DNA from: Streptococcus pacificus
GTDB lineage: Bacteria; Bacillota; Bacilli; Lactobacillales; Streptococcaceae
Assembly: GCF_016481305.1 (NCBI RefSeq)
Contig: NZ_JAENBO010000004.1
Span: 1 to 64,000, forward strand
Direction: 5' to 3'
DNA: 64,000 bases
In this document: in pieces, positions 45,123 through 54,186 of the stretch
How the letters are laid out: each line of letters begins with the position of its first letter
Numbering within the stretch: position 1 is the first letter of the stretch
Notes under the pieces: model-generated
Seen by the model: the letters and a program-made list of their open reading frames with translations, nothing else
What the model was told of the DNA's origin: nothing
Database searches by the model: none
Translations under genes and position numbers: made by a program

Positions 45123-45171
45123 TGGTAAAATTAAGATTAAAGTGATAAAACAAAGACATAAAGAAGTATGA

Positions 45172-45275
45172 TATAATAAGTAAAACTATCATTTAAAAAG
45201 TAGTAAGAGCAAGAATGGAAAGGAAGCGACAAGTCTTAGCTAGTTTTGACTAGATTAAGGCTTATAGTAGCAGTG
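45172..45275 (+). promoter_or_regulatory. tatD leader: -10 box, small frame and hairpin
   Basis: TATAAT at 45172-45177 has no clear -35. The ~95-nt leader contains a 12-codon frame (45215-45253, MERKRQVLASFD) and an overlapping hairpin (CTAGT-TTTG-ACTAG within a longer AGTCTT/AAGGCT stem, 45231-45262). It ends without a Shine-Dalgarno sequence in front of the tatD ATG. Confidence 0.4.
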
Positions 45276-46046
45276 ATGAAAATTTTTGATACCCATACCC
45301 ATTTAAATGTTTCTCAGTTTTTCGGACGTGAAGACGAAGAAATTGCAATGGCTAAAGAACTTGGTGTGGTCAAGATGAATATCGTTGGTTTTGACCAAGA
45401 AACGATTGAACGAAGTCTTGAACTTTCACAAAAATATCCAAATCTCTATTCAACCATTGGTTGGCACCCAACAGAAGCGGCTACTTATACTGATGAAGTA
45501 GAGCGTTTTCTGAAGTCTCATTTGTCAGATGAAAAAGTGGTGGCTGTTGGTGAAATCGGTCTTGATTACCACTGGATGACAGCACCGAAAGAGGTTCAAA
45601 AAACGATTTTTAGGCGCCAAATTCAACTGGCGAAAGACCACGAGCTACCTTTTGTGATTCACACAAGAGATGCTCTAGAAGACACCTATCAAGTGTTAAA
45701 AGAAGAAGGTGTTGGCCCTTATGGTGGCATTATGCACTCTTATTCTGGATCATTAGAGATGGCTAAAAAATTTATCGAGCTTGGTATGATGATTTCTTTT
45801 TCCGGTGTTGTCACTTTTAAAAAAGCACTAGATGTTCAAGAAACAGCTCAAAAGATTCCTTTAGATAAATTGCTAGTCGAAACTGATGCCCCCTATCTAG
45901 CGCCGGTTCCTAAAAGAGGGCGTGAAAACAAAACAGCTTACACACGTTATGTGGTTGAGAAAATTGCCGAATTAAGAGGCTTATCAGTAGAAGAAGTGGC
46001 TGAGGCTTCTTATCAAAATGCCAAAAGGATTTTTAAACTTGACTGA
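45276..46046 (+). CDS. tatD: TatD-family metal-dependent DNase
   Basis: A 256-residue TIM-barrel hydrolase with metal-binding FDTHTHLN at residues 4-11, GEIGLDYH near 90, HTRDA near 128, HSYSG near 153 and the ETDAPYL Asp near 203. The family has 3'-5' DNase activity. The ATG at 45276 gives the family N terminus but lacks a recognisable Shine-Dalgarno. It overlaps rnmV by 8 nt and heads tatD-rnmV-rsmA, the order common in Firmicutes. Confidence 0.93.
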   Translation: MKIFDTHTHLNVSQFFGREDEEIAMAKELGVVKMNIVGFDQETIERSLELSQKYPNLYSTIGWHPTEAATYTDEVERFLKSHLSDEKVVAVGEIGLDYHWMTAPKEVQKTIFRRQIQLAKDHELPFVIHTRDALEDTYQVLKEEGVGPYGGIMHSYSGSLEMAKKFIELGMMISFSGVVTFKKALDVQETAQKIPLDKLLVETDAPYLAPVPKRGRENKTAYTRYVVEKIAELRGLSVEEVAEASYQNAKRIFKLD

Positions 46047-46632
46047 AAAAATAAAGATACAAGAAGTAATAGTGGTTGAAGGTAAAGATGATACGACCAA
46101 CCTGAGACGTTTTTATGATGTGGATACCTATGAGACTAAAGGATCCGCATTAACCGAAGACGATATTGAACGCATTGAGCGTTTGCATGACCTAAGAGGA
46201 GTCATTGTTTTTACCGACCCAGATTATAGTGGGGAGCAAATTAGAAAAAGGCTTATGGCTGCTATACCAACCCTTAAACATGCCTTTTTAAATCAAAGTG
46301 AAGCAAGACCAAAGTCTAAAACCAAAGGGCGTTCGCTTGGTGTGGAGCATGCTAGCTTTGAAGATCTCCAAAAAGCGTTAAAAGGTGTGACGCAGTCATT
46401 TGATGATGAGAATCAGTTTAACATTAAAACATCAGACCTTGTTCGTCTTCGATTAATCCTGTCAGAGGATAGTCGTAGACGTAGAGAATTTCTCGGACAA
46501 GAGTTACGCATTGGCTATAGTAATGGCAAACAACTATTAAAACGATTAGAACTTTTCGGGATTTTATTAGAAGATGTGGAAGAGTCACTGAAAAAGTATG
46601 AGAAAGAAGAAAATGAGAATAGCAGATTATAG
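46039..46632 (+). CDS. rnmV: ribonuclease M5
   Basis: A 197-residue Toprim nuclease that matures 5S rRNA. The catalytic Glu is in VVEGKDD (near residue 10), and the acidic motif is FTDPDYSG near 55. I chose TTG 46039, which has AAAAGGA 9 nt upstream and yields the family start [14 protein letters not shown]; the frame extends seven codons further. It overlaps tatD before and rsmA after. Confidence 0.93.
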   Translation: MTEKIKIQEVIVVEGKDDTTNLRRFYDVDTYETKGSALTEDDIERIERLHDLRGVIVFTDPDYSGEQIRKRLMAAIPTLKHAFLNQSEARPKSKTKGRSLGVEHASFEDLQKALKGVTQSFDDENQFNIKTSDLVRLRLILSEDSRRRREFLGQELRIGYSNGKQLLKRLELFGILLEDVEESLKKYEKEENENSRL

Positions 46633-47485
46633 TGTTACCAGAGCGATATTGGAAAGACATGGTTTTACCTTTAAGAAGTCTTTTGGGCAAAATTTTTTAA
46701 CCGATACCAATATTCTTCAAAAAATTGTTGCAACCGCAGAGATTGATGACAATGTTAATGTGATTGAGATTGGTCCAGGGATTGGGGCGCTGACCGAATT
46801 TCTAGCAGAGAATGCAGCTGAAGTGATGGCTTTTGAGATTGATGAGCGCTTAATCCCCATTTTATCAGAGACGCTAAGAGATTTTGATAACGTGTCGGTT
46901 GTTAATGAGGATATTTTGAAAACAGATTTAGCCACTCAAATCAAACGCTTTAAAAATCCCAACCTTCCCATCAAGGTAGTTGCTAATTTACCCTACTACA
47001 TCACAACACCAATTCTCATGCATTTAATTGTGAGTAAAATTCCTTTTAGTGAGTTTGTTGTCATGATGCAAAAAGAAGTGGCGGATCGTATTTCTGCTCA
47101 ACCTAATACCAAGGCCTATGGCAGTTTATCCATTGCTGTCCAATATTATATGACAGCAAAAGTTGCCTTTATCGTTCCAAGAACGGTTTTTGTGCCAGCT
47201 CCAAATGTTGACTCAGCCATTTTAAAAATGGTACGAAGAGAAACTCCTCTGGTTTCGGTTTTGGATGAAGACTTCTTTTTTAAGGTGAGTAAAGCTAGCT
47301 TTGTTCATCGCAGGAAAACCCTTTGGAATAATTTAACCAATTACTTTGGAAAATCAGAAGAAGTAAAAGCCTCGTTAGAAAAGGCGCTTTTGGCTGCTGA
47401 GATTTCTCCTAAGATTAGAGGAGAGGCTTTGAGTATCAGTGATTTTGCCAACCTAGCTGACCGATTAAAACAAGAAGGTTTATAG
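46613..47485 (+). CDS. rsmA: 16S rRNA (adenine1518/1519-N6)-dimethyltransferase
   Basis: A 290-residue SAM-dependent methyltransferase (KsgA). [10 protein letters not shown] lies at about 22-31, the SAM motif [13 protein letters not shown] near 50, and the catalytic [10 protein letters not shown] near 122. It dimethylates A1518/A1519 late in 30S assembly. The start at 46613 gives the conserved N terminus MRIADYS, five codons inside the longest frame, and overlaps rnmV by 20 nt. Confidence 0.95.
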   Translation: MRIADYSVTRAILERHGFTFKKSFGQNFLTDTNILQKIVATAEIDDNVNVIEIGPGIGALTEFLAENAAEVMAFEIDERLIPILSETLRDFDNVSVVNEDILKTDLATQIKRFKNPNLPIKVVANLPYYITTPILMHLIVSKIPFSEFVVMMQKEVADRISAQPNTKAYGSLSIAVQYYMTAKVAFIVPRTVFVPAPNVDSAILKMVRRETPLVSVLDEDFFFKVSKASFVHRRKTLWNNLTNYFGKSEEVKASLEKALLAAEISPKIRGEALSISDFANLADRLKQEGL

Positions 47486-47541
47486 TTGCTATCTGGATGC
47501 TAATAGCCACTTTTGAGGGACGATTACGAATAATTATAAAG

Positions 47542-47588
47542 AAAAGCATTGAATTATTAGACAGCGGTCTAGAGGCAATGCTTTTTTA
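47542..47588 (+). terminator. nested-stem terminator
   Basis: AAAAGCATTG and CAATGCTTTT form the outer stem. The 24-nt interior contains a second hairpin (TAGAC-AGCG-GTCTA). A T run follows. Confidence 0.7.
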
Positions 47589-47676
47589 GTGTTTTTCAAG
47601 GGAATATTCCTTATTGATAATGGCTACAAATTGAGTTTTTTGATATAATGAAGGTATCACTTTTAAAGGAGTTCAC

Positions 47677-48549
47677 TTGGAAGGAAAAATTATAAATTCT
47701 CTTGCAGGTTTTTACTATATTGAATCAGATGGTCAAGTGTATCAAACAAGAGCACGAGGAAATTTTCGTAAGAAAGGACAAACGCCCTATGTTGGGGACA
47801 GAGTTGTTTTTTCTGCAGCAGAAAATTCAGAAGGCTACATTTTAGAGATACTAGAACGCAAAAATGCCTTAGTGAGACCACCCATTGTCAATATTGATCA
47901 AGCTGTTGTCATCATGAGTGCCAAAGAACCAGACTTTAACAACAATCTGTTAGATCGTTTTTTGGTTTTATTAGAACACAAACAGATTAAACCAATCATC
48001 TATATCACAAAACTCGATTTGTTATCCGATAGAACTGAAATGGATGACACGCGCCAGCAATACCAAACTATTGGTTATCCTTTTTTATATACATTGGAGG
48101 AATTGCTACCGCTACTAAAAGATAAAATCACCGTTTTCATGGGACAAACGGGTGTTGGTAAATCAACACTTCTTAATAAAATGGCCCCTGATTTGGCACT
48201 TGAGACAGGTAAGATTTCTGATAGTCTTGGTAGAGGAAAACACACCACAAGATCGGTCAGTTTTTATAACCTTAATGGTGGTAAAATTGCTGATACACCT
48301 GGTTTTAGCTCGCTTGATTACGAAATAACAACCAGTGAAGATTTGAATAAAGCTTTCCCAGAAATCTATCAACTCAGTCAAACCTGTAAATTTAGAAGTT
48401 GTACCCATACTCATGAACCAAGTTGCTCAGTAAAAGATGCTTTAGTAAGCGGGGAGTTATGGCAAAAACGCTATGACACTTATCTGCAACTACTAAGTGA
48501 AATTCAAAATCGTCGCGAAACATACAAAAAAACTATCAAAAGAAAATAG
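47677..48549 (+). CDS. rsgA: ribosome small subunit-dependent GTPase A
   Basis: A 290-residue circularly permuted GTPase that assists 30S maturation. It has an N-terminal OB domain, G4 ITKLDLL near 109, G1 [12 protein letters not shown] near 160, G3 DTPGFSS near 208, and C-terminal zinc ligands in [14 protein letters not shown]. Start TTG 47677 has AAAGGAG upstream. It heads rsgA-rpe-thiN-rmuC-yhaM. Confidence 0.95.
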   Translation: MEGKIINSLAGFYYIESDGQVYQTRARGNFRKKGQTPYVGDRVVFSAAENSEGYILEILERKNALVRPPIVNIDQAVVIMSAKEPDFNNNLLDRFLVLLEHKQIKPIIYITKLDLLSDRTEMDDTRQQYQTIGYPFLYTLEELLPLLKDKITVFMGQTGVGKSTLLNKMAPDLALETGKISDSLGRGKHTTRSVSFYNLNGGKIADTPGFSSLDYEITTSEDLNKAFPEIYQLSQTCKFRSCTHTHEPSCSVKDALVSGELWQKRYDTYLQLLSEIQNRRETYKKTIKRK

Positions 48550-48559
48550 GAGATCCATT

Positions 48560-49216
48560 GTGAAATATAAAATTGCCCCATCAATCTTATCTGCAGACTA
48601 CGCTAACTTTGCCTCTGAATTAAAACGAATTGAAGAAACAGATGTGGAGTATGTCCATATTGACATTATGGATGGCCAATTCGTTCCTAATATTACCTTT
48701 GGAGCAGGAGTTGTAGCCAGCATGCGCCCTCACAGTAAGCTGTTTTTTGATTGCCATTTGATGATTGTTAACCCTGAACGCTATGTAGAAGATTTTGCAC
48801 AAGCGGGAGCCGACATGATGACTATCCATGTTGAAAGCACACCACATATTCACGGGGCGTTGCAAAAAATTAAGGCGGCAGGCATGAAAGCAGGAGTCGT
48901 GATTAACCCAGGAACCCCTGTTGAAATGATTGAATCTGTTTTAGAGCTGGTTGATCAAGTGCTTATCATGACAGTTAACCCAGGCTTTGGTGGACAAGCC
49001 TTTATTCCTGAAATGATGAGTAAGGTGAAAAAAGTTGCAGCTCTTCGAGAAGAAAAAGGCTTAAACTTTGATATTGAAGTAGATGGTGGCATAGATCATG
49101 AGACTATCCACTTGGCCAAAGAGGCCGGGGCTAATGTTTTTGTAGCAGGTTCTTATCTCTTTAAAGATGATTTTAAAGCTCGAGTGGCTACCTTACGCGA
49201 GGCCTTAAATGACTAA
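48560..49216 (+). CDS. rpe: ribulose-phosphate 3-epimerase
   Basis: A 218-residue TIM barrel of the pentose phosphate pathway. APSILSAD is at the N terminus, HIDIMDGQFVPN near 34 (metal His and catalytic Asp), HLMI near 68 and the EVDGGI phosphate-binding strand near 173. Start GTG 48560 follows AGGAG. The longer frame would overlap rsgA and has no family homology. It overlaps thiN by 8 nt. Confidence 0.95.
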   Translation: MKYKIAPSILSADYANFASELKRIEETDVEYVHIDIMDGQFVPNITFGAGVVASMRPHSKLFFDCHLMIVNPERYVEDFAQAGADMMTIHVESTPHIHGALQKIKAAGMKAGVVINPGTPVEMIESVLELVDQVLIMTVNPGFGGQAFIPEMMSKVKKVAALREEKGLNFDIEVDGGIDHETIHLAKEAGANVFVAGSYLFKDDFKARVATLREALND

Positions 49217-49841
49217 AATTGCTTTATTTACAGGTGGTTTCTTTGACACTTGGGAAGGAAGTTTTGATTATTATATTGGTGTTGATCGAGGGAGCTTAGT
49301 TTTACTAGAGCAAAACCTTCCTCTTGATATGGCGGTAGGGGATTTTGATTCAGTCTCTAAAGAGGAATTTGAACGCATTCAACAACAGGCCAAAACCCTT
49401 TATCTTGCTAAACCAGAAAAAAATGATACGGATACAGAAATGGCTTTAAAGATAATTTTTAAGCAATATCCTAAAGCACAGGTAACGATTTTTGGTGCTC
49501 TTGGTGGCCGCATTGACCATGAGATGAGTAATCTTTTTTTACCAAGTGATCCAGAACTTTATCCTTTAATGAAGCAAATCACAGTGCGTGATGCTCAAAA
49601 CCATATTCGTTTTTACCCCAAAGGAAAACACAGTATTGAAAAAGTGACTAGTATGACCTATGTTTCTTTTATGACGAATGACAATAGTCCTTTGACGATA
49701 AAGGGTGCAAAATACGAATTAACTGAACGGACATTTTTCAAAAAGCAAATATACGCCAGTAACGAATTTATCAACCAGCCAATTACGATTGAAGTCTCAT
49801 CAGGTTATGCTATTGTGATTCAATCTAAAGACAGGAGTTAA
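49209..49841 (+). CDS. thiN: thiamine pyrophosphokinase
   Basis: A 210-residue enzyme that converts thiamine to TPP. It has GVDRGSLVLLEQ near 24, VGDFDSV near 43, KNDTDTEMAL near 75 and GALGGRIDHEMSN near 97. It is coupled to rpe by overlap. The order rsgA-rpe-thiN is conserved in Firmicutes. Confidence 0.93.
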   Translation: MTKIALFTGGFFDTWEGSFDYYIGVDRGSLVLLEQNLPLDMAVGDFDSVSKEEFERIQQQAKTLYLAKPEKNDTDTEMALKIIFKQYPKAQVTIFGALGGRIDHEMSNLFLPSDPELYPLMKQITVRDAQNHIRFYPKGKHSIEKVTSMTYVSFMTNDNSPLTIKGAKYELTERTFFKKQIYASNEFINQPITIEVSSGYAIVIQSKDRS

Positions 49842-49842
49842 C

Positions 49843-51117
49843 ATGCTAATGATTAGTATCGGTTTAATTGTTATTTGTCTTATCGTTATTTTTCTTGCCT
49901 ATCTTAAAATTAGCCAGTTGGAAAAACAGTTGACAAATACAATGGACCAGCAACTAAACCATTTATCTGAACAGCTTTCTTATCAAATGGAGATGATTAA
50001 TAAAAATCAATTGATTGACCATCAAGGCCAACTGAATCGATTGCAAACCGATTTGTATCAACAATTAAATGAGATGCGAGATGTCCTTCATCAAAATCTA
50101 ACAGCCAATCGAGACAGTTCTGACAAACGTTTGGAACAAATCACTTTATCTCTTGGTCAATCAGTAAAAGACATGCAATCATCCAATGAAAAACGCTTGG
50201 AAGAAATGCGTCAAACCGTTGAAGAAAAATTAGAGAAAACTCTACACAGTCGTCTCAAAACGTCTTTTGAATCCGTTTCTAGACAATTAGAAAGCGTGAA
50301 TAAAGGGTTAGGAGAGATGAAGACAGTAGCGCGTGATGTTGGTACTCTCAACAAAGTATTATCAAATACCAAGACAAGAGGAATTCTAGGAGAACTGCAG
50401 CTAGGTCAAATTATCGAAGACATTATGACTGAAAGTCAGTATGAAAGAGAATTTTCAACGATTAAGGGATCAAGTGACCGTGTCGAGTACGCTATCAAGC
50501 TGCCAGGTAATAACCAAGGAGAATACGTCTATCTTCCTGTAGACTCCAAGTTCCCTCTAGAAGATTACTATCGTCTGGAAGATGCTTACGAGTCTGGAGA
50601 TAAGGAACTGATTGAACGTTTTCGTAAATCACTATTAGCAAGTATCAAACGCTTTGCTAAGGATATCAAACAAAAGTACCTTAACCCACCTGAGACGACC
50701 AATTTTGCCATCATGTTTTTACCAACAGAAGGCCTTTATTCAGAAGTGGTGCGCCATGCCAGTTTCTTTGATAGTTTAAGAAGAGACGAAAATATCGTAG
50801 TGGCCGGGCCATCCACTCTATCTGCTATTTTAAATTCACTCTCTGTTGGTTTCAAAACGCTTAACATTCAAAAAAATGCTGATGATATTAGTAAGGTATT
50901 GGGAAATGTCAAATCTGAATTTGGTAAATTTGGTGGTCTCTTACAAACAGCTCAAAAACAATTGAACCAAGCCAGCAACAATATTGATAAATTGTTAACC
51001 ACAAGAAGTCACGCGATTGACCGTGCGCTTAGAAATATTGAACTCTATGAAGATGATTACACACGATCGCTTTTACAAACACCGTTCTTAGAAAACGAGG
51101 AAGACAATGAAAATTAA
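49843..51117 (+). CDS. rmuC: DNA recombination protein RmuC
   Basis: A 424-residue protein with an N-terminal membrane span (about 4-21), a long coiled-coil region (about 25-175) and the RmuC nuclease-like domain (about 185-370, with GILGELQLGQII and LPVDSKFPLEDYYR). It limits DNA inversions and is related to restriction-type nucleases. The ATG at 49843 follows AGGAG. It overlaps the next gene by 11 nt. Confidence 0.92.
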   Translation: MLMISIGLIVICLIVIFLAYLKISQLEKQLTNTMDQQLNHLSEQLSYQMEMINKNQLIDHQGQLNRLQTDLYQQLNEMRDVLHQNLTANRDSSDKRLEQITLSLGQSVKDMQSSNEKRLEEMRQTVEEKLEKTLHSRLKTSFESVSRQLESVNKGLGEMKTVARDVGTLNKVLSNTKTRGILGELQLGQIIEDIMTESQYEREFSTIKGSSDRVEYAIKLPGNNQGEYVYLPVDSKFPLEDYYRLEDAYESGDKELIERFRKSLLASIKRFAKDIKQKYLNPPETTNFAIMFLPTEGLYSEVVRHASFFDSLRRDENIVVAGPSTLSAILNSLSVGFKTLNIQKNADDISKVLGNVKSEFGKFGGLLQTAQKQLNQASNNIDKLLTTRSHAIDRALRNIELYEDDYTRSLLQTPFLENEEDNEN

Positions 51118-52051
51118 TCAGATGAAAAAAGATGAGACGTTTGAAGGCTTTTACTTAATTAAGTCAGCAGAACTTAGGAAAACAAGAGCAGGAAAAGACT
51201 TTATCGCCATGACTTTTCAAGACGATACAGGCGAAATTAACGGCAATCTTTGGGATGCACAACCCTATAATGTTGATGAGTTTGTTGCAGGCAAGGTCGT
51301 TCATATGACGGGGCGACGTGAGGTTTATAATGGCTCCCCCCAAGTTAATCAAATCACTCTTAGAAATGTGCGTCACGGGGAACCAAACAATCCAAGCGAT
51401 TTCAAACCAAAATCAGAGGTTAACCTTGAAGATGTTAAAGATTATTTAGAGCAAATGATGTTCAAAATCGAAAATGCGACTTGGCAAAGGATTGTTCGTG
51501 CCCTCTATCGCAAATTTGATAAAGAATTCTTCACCTTCCCAGCAGCAAAAACAAATCACCATGCTTTTGAGTCGGGTCTCTCCTATCATACAGCAACAAT
51601 GGTGCGACTGGCAGATGCGATCGGTGATATTTATCCAGCCCTTAATAAGAGTTTACTCTTTGCAGGCATCATGCTTCACGATTTAGCAAAAGTTATCGAG
51701 TTAACAGGCTCAGAAAATACGCAATACACGATTAGAGGTAATCTGATTGGTCATATTGCTCTTATCGACGAAGAAATTACCAAAGTCGTTAGTGAGTTAG
51801 GTATTGATGACGGTAAAGAAGAGGTCACTGTTTTAAGACATCTCATCTTAAGTCATCATGGACAACTGGAGTATGGTAGTCCTGTTCGTCCCAAAATAAT
51901 GGAAGCTGAGATCTTACATTTTATTGATAATATTGATGCTGAAATGATGATGATGACAACAGCTCTAAAAAATGTGGGGCCAGGTGAGATGACCAATAAA
52001 ATCTTTGCTATGGACAATCGTTCTTTCTACAAACCTCGATTTGAATCATAA
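51107..52051 (+). CDS. YhaM-family 3'-5' exoribonuclease
   Basis: A 314-residue protein with an N-terminal OB fold (about 1-100) and an HD domain whose metal ligands are visible in HHAFESGLSYHT near 146 and HDLAK near 188, with LSHHG near 245. YhaM-type enzymes degrade short RNA from the 3' end. It is the last gene of the operon, with a terminator behind it. Confidence 0.9.
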   Translation: MKINQMKKDETFEGFYLIKSAELRKTRAGKDFIAMTFQDDTGEINGNLWDAQPYNVDEFVAGKVVHMTGRREVYNGSPQVNQITLRNVRHGEPNNPSDFKPKSEVNLEDVKDYLEQMMFKIENATWQRIVRALYRKFDKEFFTFPAAKTNHHAFESGLSYHTATMVRLADAIGDIYPALNKSLLFAGIMLHDLAKVIELTGSENTQYTIRGNLIGHIALIDEEITKVVSELGIDDGKEEVTVLRHLILSHHGQLEYGSPVRPKIMEAEILHFIDNIDAEMMMMTTALKNVGPGEMTNKIFAMDNRSFYKPRFES

Positions 52052-52062
52052 ATCACGAAAAA

Positions 52063-52096
52063 TGAACCTTTTTTTCGAGAAAAGGTTCGTTTTTTC
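52063..52096 (+). terminator. terminator of the rsgA-yhaM operon
   Basis: GAACCTTTTTT pairs with AAAAGGTTC around CGAG-type loop bases, followed by a T run. Confidence 0.75.
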
Positions 52097-52143
52097 TTAA
52101 TCCTATGATATAATATAACAAATAAACACTTGAGGTTGAAAAG

Positions 52144-52959
52144 ATGAAGTTACGTCGTAGTGAACGCATGGTAGTTATTTCTAACTACTTGATTAATAAT
52201 CCTTATAAGATAACGAGTTTGAGCACTTTTTCTGAGAAATACGAATCTGCCAAGTCATCAATTTCTGAAGATATTGCTATTATTAAAAAAGCCTTTGAAG
52301 AAAGTGCTATTGGTAAAATTGATACGATAACCGGCGCTAATGGTGGCGTTATTTTTACTCCAACCATTTCAGAAAAAGAAGCGCGTTTAATCACTGAAGA
52401 ATTATCGACTAGTCTTTCAAATAGTGATCGTATCCTTCCGGGTGGTTATATTTACTTATCGGATTTACTAAGCACACCTGAAATTCTAAGAAACATTGGA
52501 CGTATCATTGCTGATGCCTTTAAAGAAGAAAAGATTGATGTGGTAATGACAGTAGCAACCAAAGGTGTTCCTTTGGCAAATGCCGTTGCCAATGTTTTAA
52601 ATGTGCCTTTTGTCATTGTCAGACGTGATTTAAAGATAACCGAAGGCTCTACTGTTAGTGTCAACTATGCTAGCGGGTCAAGTGACCGTATTGAAAAAAT
52701 GTTTCTTTCAAAACGGAGTTTAAAGCCAAATAGTAAAGTATTAATCGTTGATGACTTCTTAAAGGGCGGTGGCACTATCTCTGGGATGATTAGTCTCTTA
52801 AAAGAATTTGAAAGCACTCTGGTTGGCGTTGGCGTCTTTGCAGATAATAATCAACAAAAGCACTACCAATTTGATTACAAATCTCTCTTACACATTTCTA
52901 AAATTGATATTGACAATCAGATAATAGATGTGGAATTGGGTAATCTATTTGATAACTAA
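52144..52959 (+). CDS. purR: pur operon regulator PurR
   Basis: A 271-residue regulator with an N-terminal winged helix (about 1-70) and a phosphoribosyltransferase-like domain with the PRPP loop VLIVDDFLKGGGT near 200. It controls purine genes in response to PRPP. The ATG at 52144 follows TTGAGG; TATAAT lies about 25 nt before. It is the usual neighbour of rpsL in streptococci. Confidence 0.95.
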   Translation: MKLRRSERMVVISNYLINNPYKITSLSTFSEKYESAKSSISEDIAIIKKAFEESAIGKIDTITGANGGVIFTPTISEKEARLITEELSTSLSNSDRILPGGYIYLSDLLSTPEILRNIGRIIADAFKEEKIDVVMTVATKGVPLANAVANVLNVPFVIVRRDLKITEGSTVSVNYASGSSDRIEKMFLSKRSLKPNSKVLIVDDFLKGGGTISGMISLLKEFESTLVGVGVFADNNQQKHYQFDYKSLLHISKIDIDNQIIDVELGNLFDN

Positions 52960-52998
52960 TAGGATTTCTTTGGGGAATCCTTTTTCTTTATAAAATCA

Positions 52999-53028
52999 TT
53001 GACAAATTAGACGTCTCTGTGTTATCAT
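52999..53028 (+). promoter_or_regulatory. promoter of rpsL-rpsG
   Basis: TTGACA and TATCAT are 18 nt apart. The spacer holds ACGTCTCTGT, whose exact complement recurs in the leader at 53068-53077. Confidence 0.65.
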
Positions 53029-53033
53029 ATAAG

Positions 53034-53160
53034 ACGGTACTTTTTACTTTTGGTCTCTCAAAAGTGTACAGAGACGTGCTGACAAATGTTGCAAAAGTAC
53101 ACCAAGATTAGGGATGTCACCAATCGCTTAATCAACCAAAAATAAAAAAATACAGGAGAA
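53034..53160 (+). promoter_or_regulatory. structured rpsL leader RNA
   Basis: In about 130 nt of leader, GTACTTTT (53037-53044) can pair with AAAAGTAC (53093-53100) and enclose two mutually exclusive hairpins: ACTTTT/AAAAGT (53046-53065) and GTCTCT/AGAGAC (53053-53075). This is a candidate autoregulatory ribosomal-protein leader; no known class was recognised. Confidence 0.45.
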
Positions 53161-53165
53161 TGTAG

Positions 53166-53579
53166 ATGCCTACAATTAATCAGTTGGTACGTAAACCACG
53201 TAAATCTAAAGTAGAAAAATCTGACTCACCAGCTTTGAACATTGGTTATAACAGTCATAAAAAAGTTCAAACTAAATTGTCTTCACCTCAAAAACGTGGT
53301 GTTGCAACTCGTGTTGGAACAATGACACCTAAAAAACCAAACTCAGCCCTTCGTAAATTTGCTCGTGTACGTTTGAGCAATCTTATTGAAGTAACAGCCT
53401 ATATTCCAGGTATCGGACACAACTTACAAGAACACAGTGTTGTGCTTATTCGTGGTGGACGTGTAAAAGACCTTCCAGGGGTACGTTACCATATCGTTCG
53501 TGGTGCACTTGATACTGCAGGTGTTGCTGATCGTAAACAAGGCCGTTCTAAATACGGTACGAAACGTCCAAAAGGCTAA
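53166..53579 (+). CDS. rpsL: 30S ribosomal protein S12
   Basis: A 137-residue S12 with the conserved [17 protein letters not shown] and [14 protein letters not shown] blocks. Lysines at the two classic streptomycin-resistance positions in these blocks are unchanged, so no resistance substitution is seen there. The ATG at 53166 follows AGGAG. rpsG follows 16 nt later. Confidence 0.98.
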   Translation: MPTINQLVRKPRKSKVEKSDSPALNIGYNSHKKVQTKLSSPQKRGVATRVGTMTPKKPNSALRKFARVRLSNLIEVTAYIPGIGHNLQEHSVVLIRGGRVKDLPGVRYHIVRGALDTAGVADRKQGRSKYGTKRPKG

Positions 53580-53595
53580 GAAGGGAGAATAAGAA

Positions 53596-54066
53596 ATGAG
53601 TCGTAAAAACCAAGCGCCTAAGCGCGAAGTATTACCAGATCCATTGTACCATTCAAAACTTGTAACACGTCTTATCAACCGCGTCATGCTTGATGGGAAA
53701 CGTGGAACAGCTTCAAATATTGTTTATGGTGCGTTTGATCAAATTAAAGAAGCAACTGGAACAGATGCTAATGAAGTATTTGAAACAGCTATGGAAAACA
53801 TTATGCCTGTACTTGAAGTACGTGCGCGTCGTGTTGGTGGTTCTAACTACCAAGTACCTGTTGAAGTACGTCCAGAACGTCGTACTACTTTAGGATTACG
53901 TTGGTTAGTTAATGCATCACGTTTACGTGGTGAACACACTATGCAAGACCGTCTTGCTAAAGAAATTATGGATGCAGCAAACAACACTGGTGCCTCAGTT
54001 AAAAAACGTGAAGACACTCACAAAATGGCTGAAGCAAACCGTGCGTTCGCTCACTTCCGTTGGTAA
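53596..54066 (+). CDS. rpsG: 30S ribosomal protein S7
   Basis: A 156-residue S7, full length, beginning [17 protein letters not shown] and ending RAFAHFRW. It nucleates 30S head assembly on 16S rRNA. The ATG at 53596 follows AAGGGAG. It is co-transcribed with rpsL and separated from fus by a terminator. Confidence 0.98.
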   Translation: MSRKNQAPKREVLPDPLYHSKLVTRLINRVMLDGKRGTASNIVYGAFDQIKEATGTDANEVFETAMENIMPVLEVRARRVGGSNYQVPVEVRPERRTTLGLRWLVNASRLRGEHTMQDRLAKEIMDAANNTGASVKKREDTHKMAEANRAFAHFRW

Positions 54067-54104
54067 TCTTAGCTGGCATATGACCATATATCCATTATGA
54101 CAAA

Positions 54105-54136
54105 AAACGGGTAGGTCCTGCCTATCCGTCTTTTCT
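54105..54136 (+). terminator. terminator of rpsL-rpsG
   Basis: ACGGGTAGG pairs with CCTATCCGT, followed by TTTT. Confidence 0.75.
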
Positions 54137-54186
54137 AAATAGTGATATAATAAGAATAGAAAAAAATTAAATAGGAGACTAAATTA

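Noticed and set aside
47542..47588. Nested inverted repeat as a small mobile element (MITE-like)
   Set aside because: Single copy in the window, placed right after rsmA with a T run; a terminator is sufficient.
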